A stretch of DNA of 64,000 nucleotides, taken from assembly GCF_003957515.1 (NCBI RefSeq), contig NZ_RQXW01000005.1:186001-250000 (forward strand). Direction: 5' to 3'. Positions 37,743-46,956 of this stretch are shown in pieces (the first letter of the stretch is position 1; each line of letters begins with the position of its first letter). The position numbers were made by a program, and so were the translations under genes. The stretch is from Amphritea opalescens (GTDB lineage Bacteria > Pseudomonadota > Gammaproteobacteria > Pseudomonadales > Balneatricaceae). The notes under the pieces were generated by a model, which worked only from the letters and a program-made list of their open reading frames with translations, made no database searches and had not been told where the DNA came from.

Positions 37743-38447
37743 ATGAGTAGTCCTGAGCCGTTTCAGATCCCTCTAGGAATCACCTTAAGGGATGATGCCC
37801 GATTTGAAAATTTCCTTTGTCAGGGGAATGAATTGCTTTGCAGTACCCTAGATCAGGCTGCCCGAGGAGAAGGGGAGCAGTATCTTTATATCTGGGGTAA
37901 CAGCGATAGCGGTTGCTCTCACCTGTTACAGGCGGTTTGTCATGCCTCTGATCCCGTTGGACGCACCGCGGTGTATCTGCCATTGGATGAGTTAATGGAT
38001 ATGGGGCCGGGCATACTTGAGGGGATGGAGCATCTAGATTTGGTCTGTATTGACCATATTCAGATTATCGCGGGCAATAAAGCTTGGGAAGAGGGCGTGT
38101 TTCACTTCTTCAACCGTATTCGTGCTGAGAACAATCGTTTGCTGGTGGCGGGTGATCGCGCCCCGCGACAGTTAAATCTTAATCTTCCCGATCTAGCATC
38201 CCGCCTGAGCTGGGGGATGGTGTTTCAGGTACATAATCTTGATGATGATGGCAAGGTGAAAGCCCTGCAATTACGCGCCCGCGGGCGTGGTTTTACGATC
38301 AGTGAAGAGGTTGCGTGGTTTCTTATCCACCGGGCCAGTCGTAGTATGTCAGATCTGTTTAAGCTGTTAGATCGACTTGATTCAGCTTCATTGAGCGCCA
38401 AACGCAAAGTGACCATTCCCTTTGTTAAGCAGGTTCTTGGCCTCTGA
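37743..38447 (+). CDS. hda: DnaA regulatory inactivator Hda
   Basis: AAA+ protein of 234 residues that works with the DNA clamp to stimulate ATP hydrolysis by DnaA and prevent over-initiation. The N-terminal QIPLGI is a clamp-binding pentapeptide-type motif. LYIWGNSDSGCSHLLQA is the Walker A area, LDLVCIDHIQ the Walker B area, and GDRAPRQLNLNLPDLASRLSWG contains the sensor 1/arginine region. It ends TIPFVKQVLGL, as in E. coli. It leads a run of small RNA-related genes with short gaps. Confidence 0.95.
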   Translation: MSSPEPFQIPLGITLRDDARFENFLCQGNELLCSTLDQAARGEGEQYLYIWGNSDSGCSHLLQAVCHASDPVGRTAVYLPLDELMDMGPGILEGMEHLDLVCIDHIQIIAGNKAWEEGVFHFFNRIRAENNRLLVAGDRAPRQLNLNLPDLASRLSWGMVFQVHNLDDDGKVKALQLRARGRGFTISEEVAWFLIHRASRSMSDLFKLLDRLDSASLSAKRKVTIPFVKQVLGL

Positions 38448-38464
38448 TCTTATGATGGGTAACT

Positions 38465-38701
38465 ATGAAAATTATTCTGGCAGGTTTTTCGTCTGATGTG
38501 ACTGAAAGTGAGCTTCAAGCGCTTTTGGCGCACTATACCGAAGTTGATGAATTGGATCTGATCCCAGGTGATCTACCTGAGCAGACCGTCGCCATAGTGA
38601 CCGTTGAGGGGACGAACGCCGAAGCCCACTGGGTTACCCGTCACTTAAACGGACTCTTTTGGCATGGTCACTCGCTACGGGCCTTTGTGTCACTATTCTG
38701 A
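38465..38701 (+). CDS. Small single-domain RRM-like protein
   Basis: A 78-residue protein whose predicted order of elements fits an RNA recognition motif: strand KIILAGF (2-8), helix TESELQALLAHY (13-24), strand DELDLI, strand VAIVTVEG (42-49), helix AEAHWVTRHLNGL, and strand LRAFVSLF. The aromatic residues usual in RNP1 and RNP2 are missing, so RNA binding is doubtful or atypical. It lies 17 bases after hda and 16 before the pseudouridine synthase, probably in one transcript. Confidence 0.65.
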   Translation: MKIILAGFSSDVTESELQALLAHYTEVDELDLIPGDLPEQTVAIVTVEGTNAEAHWVTRHLNGLFWHGHSLRAFVSLF

Positions 38702-38717
38702 TGTGGACACCACACTA

Positions 38718-39410
38718 ATGTCTGCTTACTCTCTGCTTGAACAAACCCCTGATTATCTGATTATTAATAAAGCCCCAGGTGTCTCTGTGCATCGCGATCA
38801 GGCTGAGACTGGGTTGTTGCAGCAGATTTCGGAAGATCTGAAGTGTGGTCCGCTTTATCTGGTTCACCGATTAGATAAGATGACCTCGGGGCTGTTGATT
38901 CTAGCGTGCCATGCTGAAGCCGCCTCGATTTTGTCACGCCAGTTTCAGGCTAAAACCGTCGAAAAATACTATATCGCCCTCTCTGATCAGAAGCCCCGTA
39001 AAAAGCAGGGGCTGATTAAAGGAGATATGGAACGTAGCCGTCGGGGCAGTTGGAAATTGACGACGGGGCAGAAGAATCCTGCGGTGACCCGTTTCTTTAG
39101 TTGTTCGCCGGAGCCTGGGTTGCGGTTGTTTTTGTTGCGACCCTTAACCGGTAAAACCCATCAGCTGCGCGTGGCATTGAAAAGTATCGGTTCGGCAATT
39201 GTGGGTGATCAACGTTATCACGGCGCTGCTGCCGCTGCCGTCGATCGGGGCTATCTGCATGCTTGGGGTATCGCCTTTGATTGGCAGGGTGAGCGTTGTG
39301 AATACCTGTGTGATCCAACGATCGGTTCGCTGTTTCTGCAAACATCGGTAAAGCAGCAGCTAGCGCAATGGAAACCACCGGCCAATCTCGCCTGGCCAGG
39401 CACATCATAA
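38718..39410 (+). CDS. RluA family pseudouridine synthase
   Basis: RNA pseudouridine synthase of about 230 residues. It has the catalytic motif HRLDKMTSG with the nucleophilic Asp (about residue 56) and the C-terminal RPLTGKTHQLRVAL. It lacks an S4 domain and is shorter than RluC/RluD, matching the TIGR01621 type. The frame opens at 38664, overlapping the previous gene, but the ATG at 38718 gives a proper N-terminus. The target uridine is unknown (rRNA or tRNA). Confidence 0.88.
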   Translation: MSAYSLLEQTPDYLIINKAPGVSVHRDQAETGLLQQISEDLKCGPLYLVHRLDKMTSGLLILACHAEAASILSRQFQAKTVEKYYIALSDQKPRKKQGLIKGDMERSRRGSWKLTTGQKNPAVTRFFSCSPEPGLRLFLLRPLTGKTHQLRVALKSIGSAIVGDQRYHGAAAAAVDRGYLHAWGIAFDWQGERCEYLCDPTIGSLFLQTSVKQQLAQWKPPANLAWPGTS

Positions 39411-39466
39411 AAAGCCGTCGGACTTTGTGAGCGATGGTAACCATTATTTTAAGTTAAGAGTATTAG

Positions 39467-39682
39467 ATGCAAGATGAACGAATTGAGCGGGATTTTAATG
39501 TCCGTAGCGAGGAAGAGCAGCAGGCCTTTCTGCAACAAACCTGGTGTGATCATTGTCAGGAAGTGAATCTGGGTATGATCAATCCCCGCGAATATCTGCT
39601 TAAGGGCATTGTGTTTGTTGAGGGAGATTGTCTGGGGTGTGGCCATGCGGTGCTGACTGAATTGACAGAAGATGACTTTTAG
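39467..39682 (+). CDS. Small CxxC zinc-ribbon-like protein
   Basis: A 71-residue acidic protein with two CxxC pairs, CDHC and CLGC, about 28 residues apart, as in a zinc ribbon. The rest has no recognisable family. It is 14 bases upstream of tcdA and presumably co-transcribed with it. A zinc-binding structural or RNA-associated role is plausible but unproven. Confidence 0.7.
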   Translation: MQDERIERDFNVRSEEEQQAFLQQTWCDHCQEVNLGMINPREYLLKGIVFVEGDCLGCGHAVLTELTEDDF

Positions 39683-39696
39683 GGACGATTTTATTT

Positions 39697-40497
39697 ATGT
39701 CAGATACCTTTAATCAACGATTTGGCGGCACTCAGCGTCTCTATGGCGTGGCCGGCGTCGAGTTATTTCGCAAGGCTAATATCTGCGTCATCGGTATCGG
39801 TGGTGTGGGCTCCTGGGCGGCGGAAGCCTTGGCCCGTTCAGCGATTGGGCAGATCACGCTGATCGATCTAGATGATATCTGTATCACGAATACGAATCGT
39901 CAGATCCATACCTTAAACACCACTATCGGTGAGCCTAAAACCGAGGCGATGGCCGAGCGAATTCGGCTCATTAACCCTGAGTGCCGCGTTGAGATCGTGG
40001 ATGATTTCATTACGTTAGAGAATATCCCTGAGTTAATCGGTGAGCAGTTTGATTATGTGATCGACTGTATCGACAGCGTAAAAGAGAAAGCGGCGCTGAT
40101 TGCCCACTGTAAACGCCGTAAAATTCCGGTGATCACCGTGGGTGGCGCGGGAGGGCAAACCGATCCAACGCAGATCAATATTGCTGATTTAAGTAAAACC
40201 CACCATGATCCGTTGGCGGCGAAGACTCGTTCGTTATTACGGCGTTACTATAATTTCAGTAAAAGTGGTCGTCGGTTTGCCGTTGACTGTGTCTACTCTA
40301 CCGAGCAACTGGTCTATCCGCAGCCTGACGGTAGTGTGTGTCAAATGAAAACAGTGGCCGATGGCAATACCCGTTTAGATTGTAGCGGTGGTTTTGGTGC
40401 ATCAACCTGCGTCACCGCGACCTTCGGTTTTGTGGCCGTATCACGGGTCTTGAAAAAAATGCTTGAAAGAGCAGCGCGGGCAAAAAATGTGCTGTAA
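39697..40497 (+). CDS. tcdA: tRNA threonylcarbamoyladenosine dehydratase
   Basis: E1-like enzyme of 266 residues that converts t6A37 of tRNA to the cyclic form ct6A, with sulfur from the CsdA-CsdE system assisting in E. coli. The ATP-binding motif GIGGVGSWAAEALARSAIG and LIDLDDICITNTNRQ are present, with the catalytic-region cysteine in DCVYSTE and a C-terminal membrane-associating helix. E. coli has csdA-csdE-tcdA side by side. Here a fused desulfurase-SufE gene lies 1.5 kb away on the other strand. Confidence 0.94.
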   Translation: MSDTFNQRFGGTQRLYGVAGVELFRKANICVIGIGGVGSWAAEALARSAIGQITLIDLDDICITNTNRQIHTLNTTIGEPKTEAMAERIRLINPECRVEIVDDFITLENIPELIGEQFDYVIDCIDSVKEKAALIAHCKRRKIPVITVGGAGGQTDPTQINIADLSKTHHDPLAAKTRSLLRRYYNFSKSGRRFAVDCVYSTEQLVYPQPDGSVCQMKTVADGNTRLDCSGGFGASTCVTATFGFVAVSRVLKKMLERAARAKNVL

Positions 40498-40584
40498 TCG
40501 TGTTATTATGCTGTTTATGTCGATGGGTGTGTCTTTTGTTGGTTGATCTTTCGGCATTGCAGGTCACACTGTATCGACTCGTAA

Positions 40585-41901
40585 ATGGATATTTGGCTAA
40601 TTATGTCGCGATGCTTTCCGGAAGGATTCTATAAAGCTATTTTTGAAGGCTGTAGTGATGCTATCTATGTGATAGATCCGCACAGCTCAGCTATTCTCGA
40701 TGCAAATGCCTGTGCCTCTAAAGATTTGGGGATGAGTCATGAGCAATTACTACAACATAGCGTTATCTCCCTACAGCAAGGCGTCGAAAATGAAGAGCAC
40801 TGGGCGCAGATCGCCGAGCTAATTTTTTCGTCACACCCTCAAGCCTTTACCTTTATCGGTCGTCATTATCATCATAATGGCACTTACTTCCCCGTCGAAG
40901 TTTACACCTCTGTCATTGAATTTGAGGGCCAAAAGCTATTTCTTTCGGTTGCTCGAAATCTCGATCGTACCTCGTCCCAGCGGGAAGCGTTTCGTACCCG
41001 AGATGCCCGTTTAACTTACGCCTTGAATGAGGCGGCGGATGGTATGTGGGATTGGAATACCGTCACTGATGAGGTATTTTTCTCGCCTCAGTTAAAACAC
41101 CTGCTAGGTTATCTGCCAGAAGAGATGGAGCCTGTTGTCTCAACCTGGGTAGAGGCGGTGCATGAAACCGACCGGGAGCGGGTGATAGGCGTATTGAAGG
41201 CCCATGTTGCTGGTGAGACCGATCACTATGAGGCGGAATATCAGCTCAAAAAACGGGATGGTGGGTATATCTGGGTAAGGGATCGCGGGCGGGTATGTCA
41301 GCGTGATGAAAATGGCCAAGCCTTGCGGGTTGTGGGCATGTGTCACGATATTACTCGCAGTAAGCAGTTAGAAGAGATGCTGAGATCGCAAGCCAGTTAT
41401 GATCACCTGACCGGCCTATTGAATCGGCGTGCCGGTTATATCCATTTTGCTAAACAGCTGAGTTATGCCGAACGTTATCATCAGGAATTGACCATCTGTC
41501 TGATCGACCTTGATCACTTTAAGAATATTAATGATACCTTTGGTCATTTGGTGGGTGATGCGGTGCTGAAACATTTTGTTTCACTGCTCAATGGCACCCT
41601 GCGCCGTTCAGACTCCCTAATGCGTTGGGGTGGTGAAGAGTTTCTCTTGTTGCTGCCGAATACGGATATCAGTAGTGCGGTACGCTTGATCACACAGTTG
41701 AAAAAAGAGTTAAAACGCTATCCTGCGGTATTGGAGGAAGGTGTATGCGAGGTTGCTTACACCTTTAGTGCCGGTATCTCTTGTTACCCGGCCCATTCGT
41801 CCATACTGGATGGTTTGATTAAGTGTGCCGACGATGCGCTCTATCAAGCGAAGGGTGACGGTCGTGATCTGATTATGATCAGCCCTGAAGTGGATATCTA
41901 A
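40585..41901 (+). CDS. PAS-PAS-GGDEF diguanylate cyclase
   Basis: Soluble sensor of 438 residues making cyclic di-GMP. It contains PAS 1 (about 12-125, with DAIYVIDPHSSAILDANA), PAS 2 of the PAS_3 type with PAC (about 135-255, with GMWDWNTVTDEVFFSPQ and GMCHDITRSK), and a GGDEF domain (about 270-435). The active site reads RWGGEEF, a competent variant, with the inhibitory RxxD site (RRSD) five residues before it. No transmembrane segment is seen, so the signal is cytoplasmic. A second ATG at 40603 is possible. Confidence 0.92.
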   Translation: MDIWLIMSRCFPEGFYKAIFEGCSDAIYVIDPHSSAILDANACASKDLGMSHEQLLQHSVISLQQGVENEEHWAQIAELIFSSHPQAFTFIGRHYHHNGTYFPVEVYTSVIEFEGQKLFLSVARNLDRTSSQREAFRTRDARLTYALNEAADGMWDWNTVTDEVFFSPQLKHLLGYLPEEMEPVVSTWVEAVHETDRERVIGVLKAHVAGETDHYEAEYQLKKRDGGYIWVRDRGRVCQRDENGQALRVVGMCHDITRSKQLEEMLRSQASYDHLTGLLNRRAGYIHFAKQLSYAERYHQELTICLIDLDHFKNINDTFGHLVGDAVLKHFVSLLNGTLRRSDSLMRWGGEEFLLLLPNTDISSAVRLITQLKKELKRYPAVLEEGVCEVAYTFSAGISCYPAHSSILDGLIKCADDALYQAKGDGRDLIMISPEVDI

Positions 41902-41962
41902 AGCCGCCTTCTGTTGGCTGCCTAGCTGACAGAGTAGGCTGTTATCCTGTCAGCTATATCTG

Positions 41963-43663
41963 CTAACGGGGTTGATCGGCGTGACGCAGCGCCTCACTGG
42001 CACTCTTTCTGACCGTCTCAATAATCGCCTTTAAACCATTGCCTCTGGACGGACTCAGATGTCGGCTCAGTTGTAGCTGTTCAAAGTAGCCATCCATATC
42101 AAAATCTAGAATCTGTTGTGGCTGGCGGCCGTTGAGTGCCGCGAGGACTAGGGCGATCAAGCCGCGAATAACCCGAGCATCCGAGTCGGCGGCAAACCAC
42201 AGGGCGCCGTTATCATCACCTTTGGCCACGAGCCAAGCATCACTTTCGCAGCCGTTAATACGCTGTGTATCGGCCTTCATCGCTGCGGTGAATGAGGGTA
42301 AGCGTTTGCCTAATAGCATGATCTGGCGATAACGATCGTTCCAGTTTTTCAGCGGCGTCAGTTGAGTGAGTATGTCTCGGTCTTTGATCTCTCGGCCAAA
42401 AGGGGAGCTATCAAAAACTGACTGTGACGGCACGGTGTCAGCCGCCGAAAATGAGCCGCCTTGGGCAATAACACTCAAGGCGGCCGCAAAGCGTTCAACA
42501 TCCTCGATACTGTTGTAAAACGCGAATGAGGCGCGGATGGTGCCAGGAAGCCCTAGTGTTTCCATCAACGGCATGGCGCAGTGATGTCCAGTGCGTACCG
42601 CAATGCCTTGCTGATCTAACATGAGGCCAACATCCTGCTGATGATGGCTCGTTAGCTGAAAGGATAGAATCGATGCACCAGCGGTGGGTTGGCCGATGCG
42701 GGTGAAGCCAGGAATCGCCGAGCATAGCTCAATTGCCTTGCTCATGAGGGCGCGTTCATGTCGGGCTAAGGCTTTGCGATCCAAGCTGTTGAGAAAGCGA
42801 ATCGCCTCCGCTAACCCCAGTGCGCCACTAATATTGGGCGTGCCCGCTTCAAACTTGAAGGGCAGGTCGTTGTATTCAGTGCCTGAAAAAGACACCTTGC
42901 GGATCATCTCACCACCGGCTTGCCAAGGCGGCATGGCCTCTAACAGTGCTTTACGTCCATAGAGTACGCCGATGCCGGTTGGGGCGAACAGCTTGTGACC
43001 GGAAAATAGATAAAAATCACAGCCGAGCCGTTGTACATCGATCTCTAGGTGGGATACCGCTTGGGCGCCGTCGATCACCACGATGGCGCCTTGCTCTTTG
43101 GCTTGGCGAATCAGCCCCGCGACCGGATTGATGGTGCCCAAGGCGTTAGAGATATGGGTTAAGCTGAGGATGCGGGTATTGTCATTGAGCAGTTCGCCGA
43201 AACGTTGCAGGTTAAGGTCGCCATTTTCAAGGATCGGCACTACGCGGATCTGTGCGCCGGTTTGTTCCGCAACGATCTGCCAAGGAACAATATTCGCGTG
43301 ATGTTCAAGTTCCGTTAGCAGGATCTCATCACCCGGTTGTAGTCTGGGGCGAGCATAGCTTTGGGCGATAAGATTGATGCCCTCCGTGGTGCCGCGGGTC
43401 CAGATGATCTCCTGTTCGCTGTCCGCATTGATAAAATCTTTGACGGTGGTGCGAGCGGTTTCGAATGCCCGGGTTGCCTGCTCACTGAGTTGGTAAGCCC
43501 CTCGGTGAACATTGGCATTTTGCTGACGATAGAACTGTTCTACCGCGCGGATCACCGTTTCCGGCTTTTGGCTGGTGGCGGCATTATCCAGATACACCAG
43601 CGGCTGGTTATTCATCTGCTGTTGCAGGGCTGGAAACTGCTTTCTGATTGACTTGAGATCCAC
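41963..43663 (-). CDS. Cysteine desulfurase fused to SufE/CsdE sulfur acceptor
   Basis: Fusion of 566 residues. Residues 1-405 form a class II SufS/CsdA-type desulfurase with the PLP lysine in FSGHKLFAPTG and the active cysteine C362 in RTGHHCAMPL. Residues about 430-566 form a complete SufE/CsdE domain with acceptor C472 in INGCESDAW. The pieces are normally separate proteins. No sufBCD genes are near, but tcdA is, so a CsdA-CsdE-like role in tRNA modification or general sulfur supply is likely. GTG start. It ends the arsC-wrbA-DUF2069 cluster, with 31 bases to the previous gene. Confidence 0.93.
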   Translation of the reverse strand: MDLKSIRKQFPALQQQMNNQPLVYLDNAATSQKPETVIRAVEQFYRQQNANVHRGAYQLSEQATRAFETARTTVKDFINADSEQEIIWTRGTTEGINLIAQSYARPRLQPGDEILLTELEHHANIVPWQIVAEQTGAQIRVVPILENGDLNLQRFGELLNDNTRILSLTHISNALGTINPVAGLIRQAKEQGAIVVIDGAQAVSHLEIDVQRLGCDFYLFSGHKLFAPTGIGVLYGRKALLEAMPPWQAGGEMIRKVSFSGTEYNDLPFKFEAGTPNISGALGLAEAIRFLNSLDRKALARHERALMSKAIELCSAIPGFTRIGQPTAGASILSFQLTSHHQQDVGLMLDQQGIAVRTGHHCAMPLMETLGLPGTIRASFAFYNSIEDVERFAAALSVIAQGGSFSAADTVPSQSVFDSSPFGREIKDRDILTQLTPLKNWNDRYRQIMLLGKRLPSFTAAMKADTQRINGCESDAWLVAKGDDNGALWFAADSDARVIRGLIALVLAALNGRQPQQILDFDMDGYFEQLQLSRHLSPSRGNGLKAIIETVRKSASEALRHADQPR

Positions 43664-43694
43664 GCGGACTTCCCGTTAACGGTTTTCTTCAGGA

Positions 43695-44075
43695 TTATTC
43701 GTTCAACTGTTTGTTTAACTGGCTCTGCCAGCGGGCAAACATCATCGCGCCAATAAACAGTGCCGCGACCAGCAGTGTTTCGGCTAGGCCGAGAATGGCG
43801 CTGCTATGTGCCGACATGGCGATGGTCACTGAATGCATAAAATAGACAGTGATGAAGAAACATAGCCAGATATGGCCACGTAGATGCTTTTTAATAATAG
43901 CCGGATAAAACAGTAATAGCGGTACCGTCTGGAAGGCCCAAATACTGTAGGGATTGGCATTTTCAGGTGGTGAGATGATCAGGTGCCAAGCGGTGAGCAG
44001 CAGAATCAAGCCAAAATAACTGATAAGGGTGACGGCGCGGCTAATCGCCACTTTTTTTACGAGAGTTTCCTGCAT
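43695..44075 (-). CDS. DUF2069 family membrane protein
   Basis: Small inner-membrane protein of 126 residues with four hydrophobic segments (LISYFGLILLLTAWH, VPLLLFYPAII, IWLCFFITVYFMHSV, LLVAALFIGAMMF), matching DUF2069. It follows wrbA by 15 bases; the same pairing occurs in Pseudomonas. Function unknown. Confidence 0.85.
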   Translation of the reverse strand: MQETLVKKVAISRAVTLISYFGLILLLTAWHLIISPPENANPYSIWAFQTVPLLLFYPAIIKKHLRGHIWLCFFITVYFMHSVTIAMSAHSSAILGLAETLLVAALFIGAMMFARWQSQLNKQLNE

Positions 44076-44090
44076 CTTTAATCCTGAATA

Positions 44091-44687
<597 letters not shown>

Positions 44688-45035
44688 TTACAGAATCTCC
44701 AGTACAGCTTCAGGTGGCCGGCCGATACGGGCTTTGCCGTTAGTGATCACGATAGGCCGTTCAATGAGGCGTGGGAATTGCACCATGAGCGCGATAATCT
44801 GTTGATCACTGAGGCTATCATCGTTCAGATTGTTTTCTTTGTATTCTGCTTCGCCCTTACGCAGCAATTCACGGGGGGTTATGCCCAGTTGAGAGATGAC
44901 GTCGGCTAACTGCGCTTCCGTGGGCGGATTTTCCAGATAGAGGCGTATATCGGGCGTAACACCGTTCTCTTCTAACAGCGCCAGTGTGGCGCGAGATTTG
45001 GAGCAACGTGGGTTGTGATAAATTTCAACAGACAT
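44688..45035 (-). CDS. arsC: Arsenate reductase (glutaredoxin-type), ArsC/YfgD family
   Basis: A 115-residue thioredoxin-fold protein with the active cysteine in YHNPRCSKSRATLALL (residue about 11) and the three-arginine-type region RPIVITNGKARIGRPPE at the C-terminus. With no arsB/arsR around it is closer in context to the housekeeping YfgD/PA0950 type than to a dedicated arsenic operon. First gene of arsC-wrbA-DUF2069-sufSE, divergent from yihY. Confidence 0.92.
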   Translation of the reverse strand: MSVEIYHNPRCSKSRATLALLEENGVTPDIRLYLENPPTEAQLADVISQLGITPRELLRKGEAEYKENNLNDDSLSDQQIIALMVQFPRLIERPIVITNGKARIGRPPEAVLEIL

Positions 45036-45156
45036 GGTACTTATCCTGTTCGCAATGGCAGATGTTGATGTAAGTGCGATATTGTATACAGCTTAGCTAC
45101 CAGCCTAAAGAGCGGCAGGGTATTATATCTGTTTTATTCATCGTTACAGGATCGTT

Positions 45157-46455
45157 ATGAAGGGCAATCATCTGTATACCCTGCGGGGCATTGGGCATTT
45201 TCTGCTCTATTTAGCTCGCCAGTTTATTAACAACAAGGGAGTGCTAAATGCCTCAGCGCTCACCTATACCACCTTGTTTGCGGTGGTGCCGCTGATGACG
45301 GTTTCCTATGCAATGCTTGCCGCTATCCCTTCGTTTCAAGGGGCGGGTGAGCAGTTACAGGGTTGGATTTTTGAGAACTTTGTCCCGGCGACGGGAGCGG
45401 TTGTGCAGGAGTATCTGAGTGATTTCGCCACACAGGCCAGCAAATTAACCGCCGTAGGTTTGATCTTCCTGTTTGTTACCTCGATTATGATGATGAAAAA
45501 TATCGAGGGCGCTTTTAACCGTATCTGGCGGGTAAGCGAGCCCCGCAAGGGGATGTCCAGTTTTCTGTTGTACTGGGCGGTTTTAAGTTTAGGGCCGATT
45601 TTGATCGGTTTAGGGTTGTTGGTCAGCTCCTATATCGCCTCGTTGTCGTTATTTACCAGCGCCACCGAGTTAGTCGGTCGGGCGCGGTTACTGTCGATGT
45701 TGCCGTTAGTGATGTCCGCCGCCGCCTTTACATTGCTGTATGCTGCCGTGCCTAACTGTAAAGTGCCGCTGCGTAATGCGGTGATCGGCGGGTTGGTCGT
45801 GGCTGTTCTGTTTGAAACCGCTAAACGTGCCTTTGCGTTGTTTGTGACTCAGTTTCCTTCCTACGAACTGATCTATGGTGCATTTGCCGCGGTACCCCTG
45901 TTTTTAGCATGGATCTTTATCTCTTGGACGATTATTCTCCTTGGGGCTGAATTGAGCCGTGCATTGACAGTTTATCGTGATCATCGTAAAGGTAAACATT
46001 TATCCCATCTGCATACACTAGTGGCCGTGTTGCAGCGATTGTGGCAGGCGCAGCAGTTGGGTGAGTCTCTATCGGATCGTCAGCTATTGCAGCAAGTCGA
46101 AGGGCTTGAACAAAATGAGTGGGATCACTATAACGGTATTTTACTGCATGCTTCGGTGATCAGTCGTACGGAGAAAGGGGGCTATATATTGGCGCGGGAT
46201 ATGGGGAGTTTTACCCTCGATCAGCTAAACCAGTTACTTCCCTGGCCGCTGCCTGAATGCTCGCCAGTGGCCTCGGTATCACCTTGGCAGCAACTGTTGG
46301 ATCAACGATTAAAGCACCTAAGCGAGGTGCGTAGACAAAATCTGGGGCTGACACTAGAGCAGCTATTTACCGAAAAAGCAGAAGGTGATGCAGCGCTTAA
46401 AGAGCAGAACACACCTATTCTAAACGATGTTTCACAACCGCAAGAGGGTTCTTAA
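45157..46455 (+). CDS. YihY/BrkB family inner-membrane protein
   Basis: Membrane protein of 432 residues, once called RNase BN, though that activity belongs to another protein. Six transmembrane segments in the first 290 residues include NASALTYTTLFAVVPLMTV and IYGAFAAVPLFLAWIFISW. The extra C-terminal cytoplasmic domain (about 300-432) is winged-helix-like. Its stop codon is followed immediately by the acyP ATG. Confidence 0.9.
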   Translation: MKGNHLYTLRGIGHFLLYLARQFINNKGVLNASALTYTTLFAVVPLMTVSYAMLAAIPSFQGAGEQLQGWIFENFVPATGAVVQEYLSDFATQASKLTAVGLIFLFVTSIMMMKNIEGAFNRIWRVSEPRKGMSSFLLYWAVLSLGPILIGLGLLVSSYIASLSLFTSATELVGRARLLSMLPLVMSAAAFTLLYAAVPNCKVPLRNAVIGGLVVAVLFETAKRAFALFVTQFPSYELIYGAFAAVPLFLAWIFISWTIILLGAELSRALTVYRDHRKGKHLSHLHTLVAVLQRLWQAQQLGESLSDRQLLQQVEGLEQNEWDHYNGILLHASVISRTEKGGYILARDMGSFTLDQLNQLLPWPLPECSPVASVSPWQQLLDQRLKHLSEVRRQNLGLTLEQLFTEKAEGDAALKEQNTPILNDVSQPQEGS

Positions 46456-46728
46456 ATGGTGCAATGTTTACACGCTTTTGTCAGTGGTCGGGTGCAGGGT
46501 GTTTGGTTTCGACAATCAACACTGGAAACCGCGCAGACGCATGGATTAACGGGTTGGGTACGTAACCTTGATGATGGGCGAGTTGAAGTGATGGCGCATG
46601 GTCATGAGCATGGCTTGTTGCAACTAGAAGCGTGGCTTAGTATCGGCCCTGAGTTGGCGACGGTGGCCGAGGTGAAAAGTGCGCGGGTTGAGCCAGCCGA
46701 GGAATATATTGAGTTTATGATTATCTGA
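46456..46728 (+). CDS. acyP: Acylphosphatase
   Basis: Small enzyme of 90 residues hydrolysing acyl phosphates. The phosphate-binding loop GRVQGVWFRQST has the catalytic Arg, and GWVRNLDDGRVEVMAHG carries the catalytic Asn. It starts at the base after the yihY stop (TAAATG), an arrangement implying translational coupling. Confidence 0.95.
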   Translation: MVQCLHAFVSGRVQGVWFRQSTLETAQTHGLTGWVRNLDDGRVEVMAHGHEHGLLQLEAWLSIGPELATVAEVKSARVEPAEEYIEFMII

Positions 46729-46786
46729 AAGCGGCTATTGATACCACCTCTAGTTAAACGGGTATCGCGGTAGATGGATACGGCTA

Positions 46787-46822
46787 AGGGCTGTCGGGCT
46801 GAGACTCGATGGCTCTTTTTTT
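46787..46822 (+). terminator. Intrinsic terminator of yihY-acyP
   Basis: A 10-bp stem with several G-T wobbles, AGGGCTGTCG (46787-46796) and CGATGGCTCT (46807-46816), with a 10-base loop and a run of T (46816-46822). Confidence 0.7.
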
Positions 46823-46912
46823 ATGGAAAAATATGGGTAAACCATTCTGTACTATGGATCAGCACATTAAGCGATGGCTGATCTACGGCGATGGGTAAAA
46901 AGCGTCTAGGAT

Positions 46913-46949
46913 CAGCTCAATATCACTTCATTTTTTCAGTGTTGAGCTG
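46913..46949 (-). terminator. Hairpin after the lytic transglycosylase gene
   Basis: CAGCTCAA (46913-46920) pairs with TTGAGCTG (46942-46949), and CACT (46924-46927) with AGTG (46938-46941), just after the minus-strand stop. No T-run follows, so it is a transcript-end structure at best. Confidence 0.45.
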
Positions 46950-46956
46950 GTCATGA

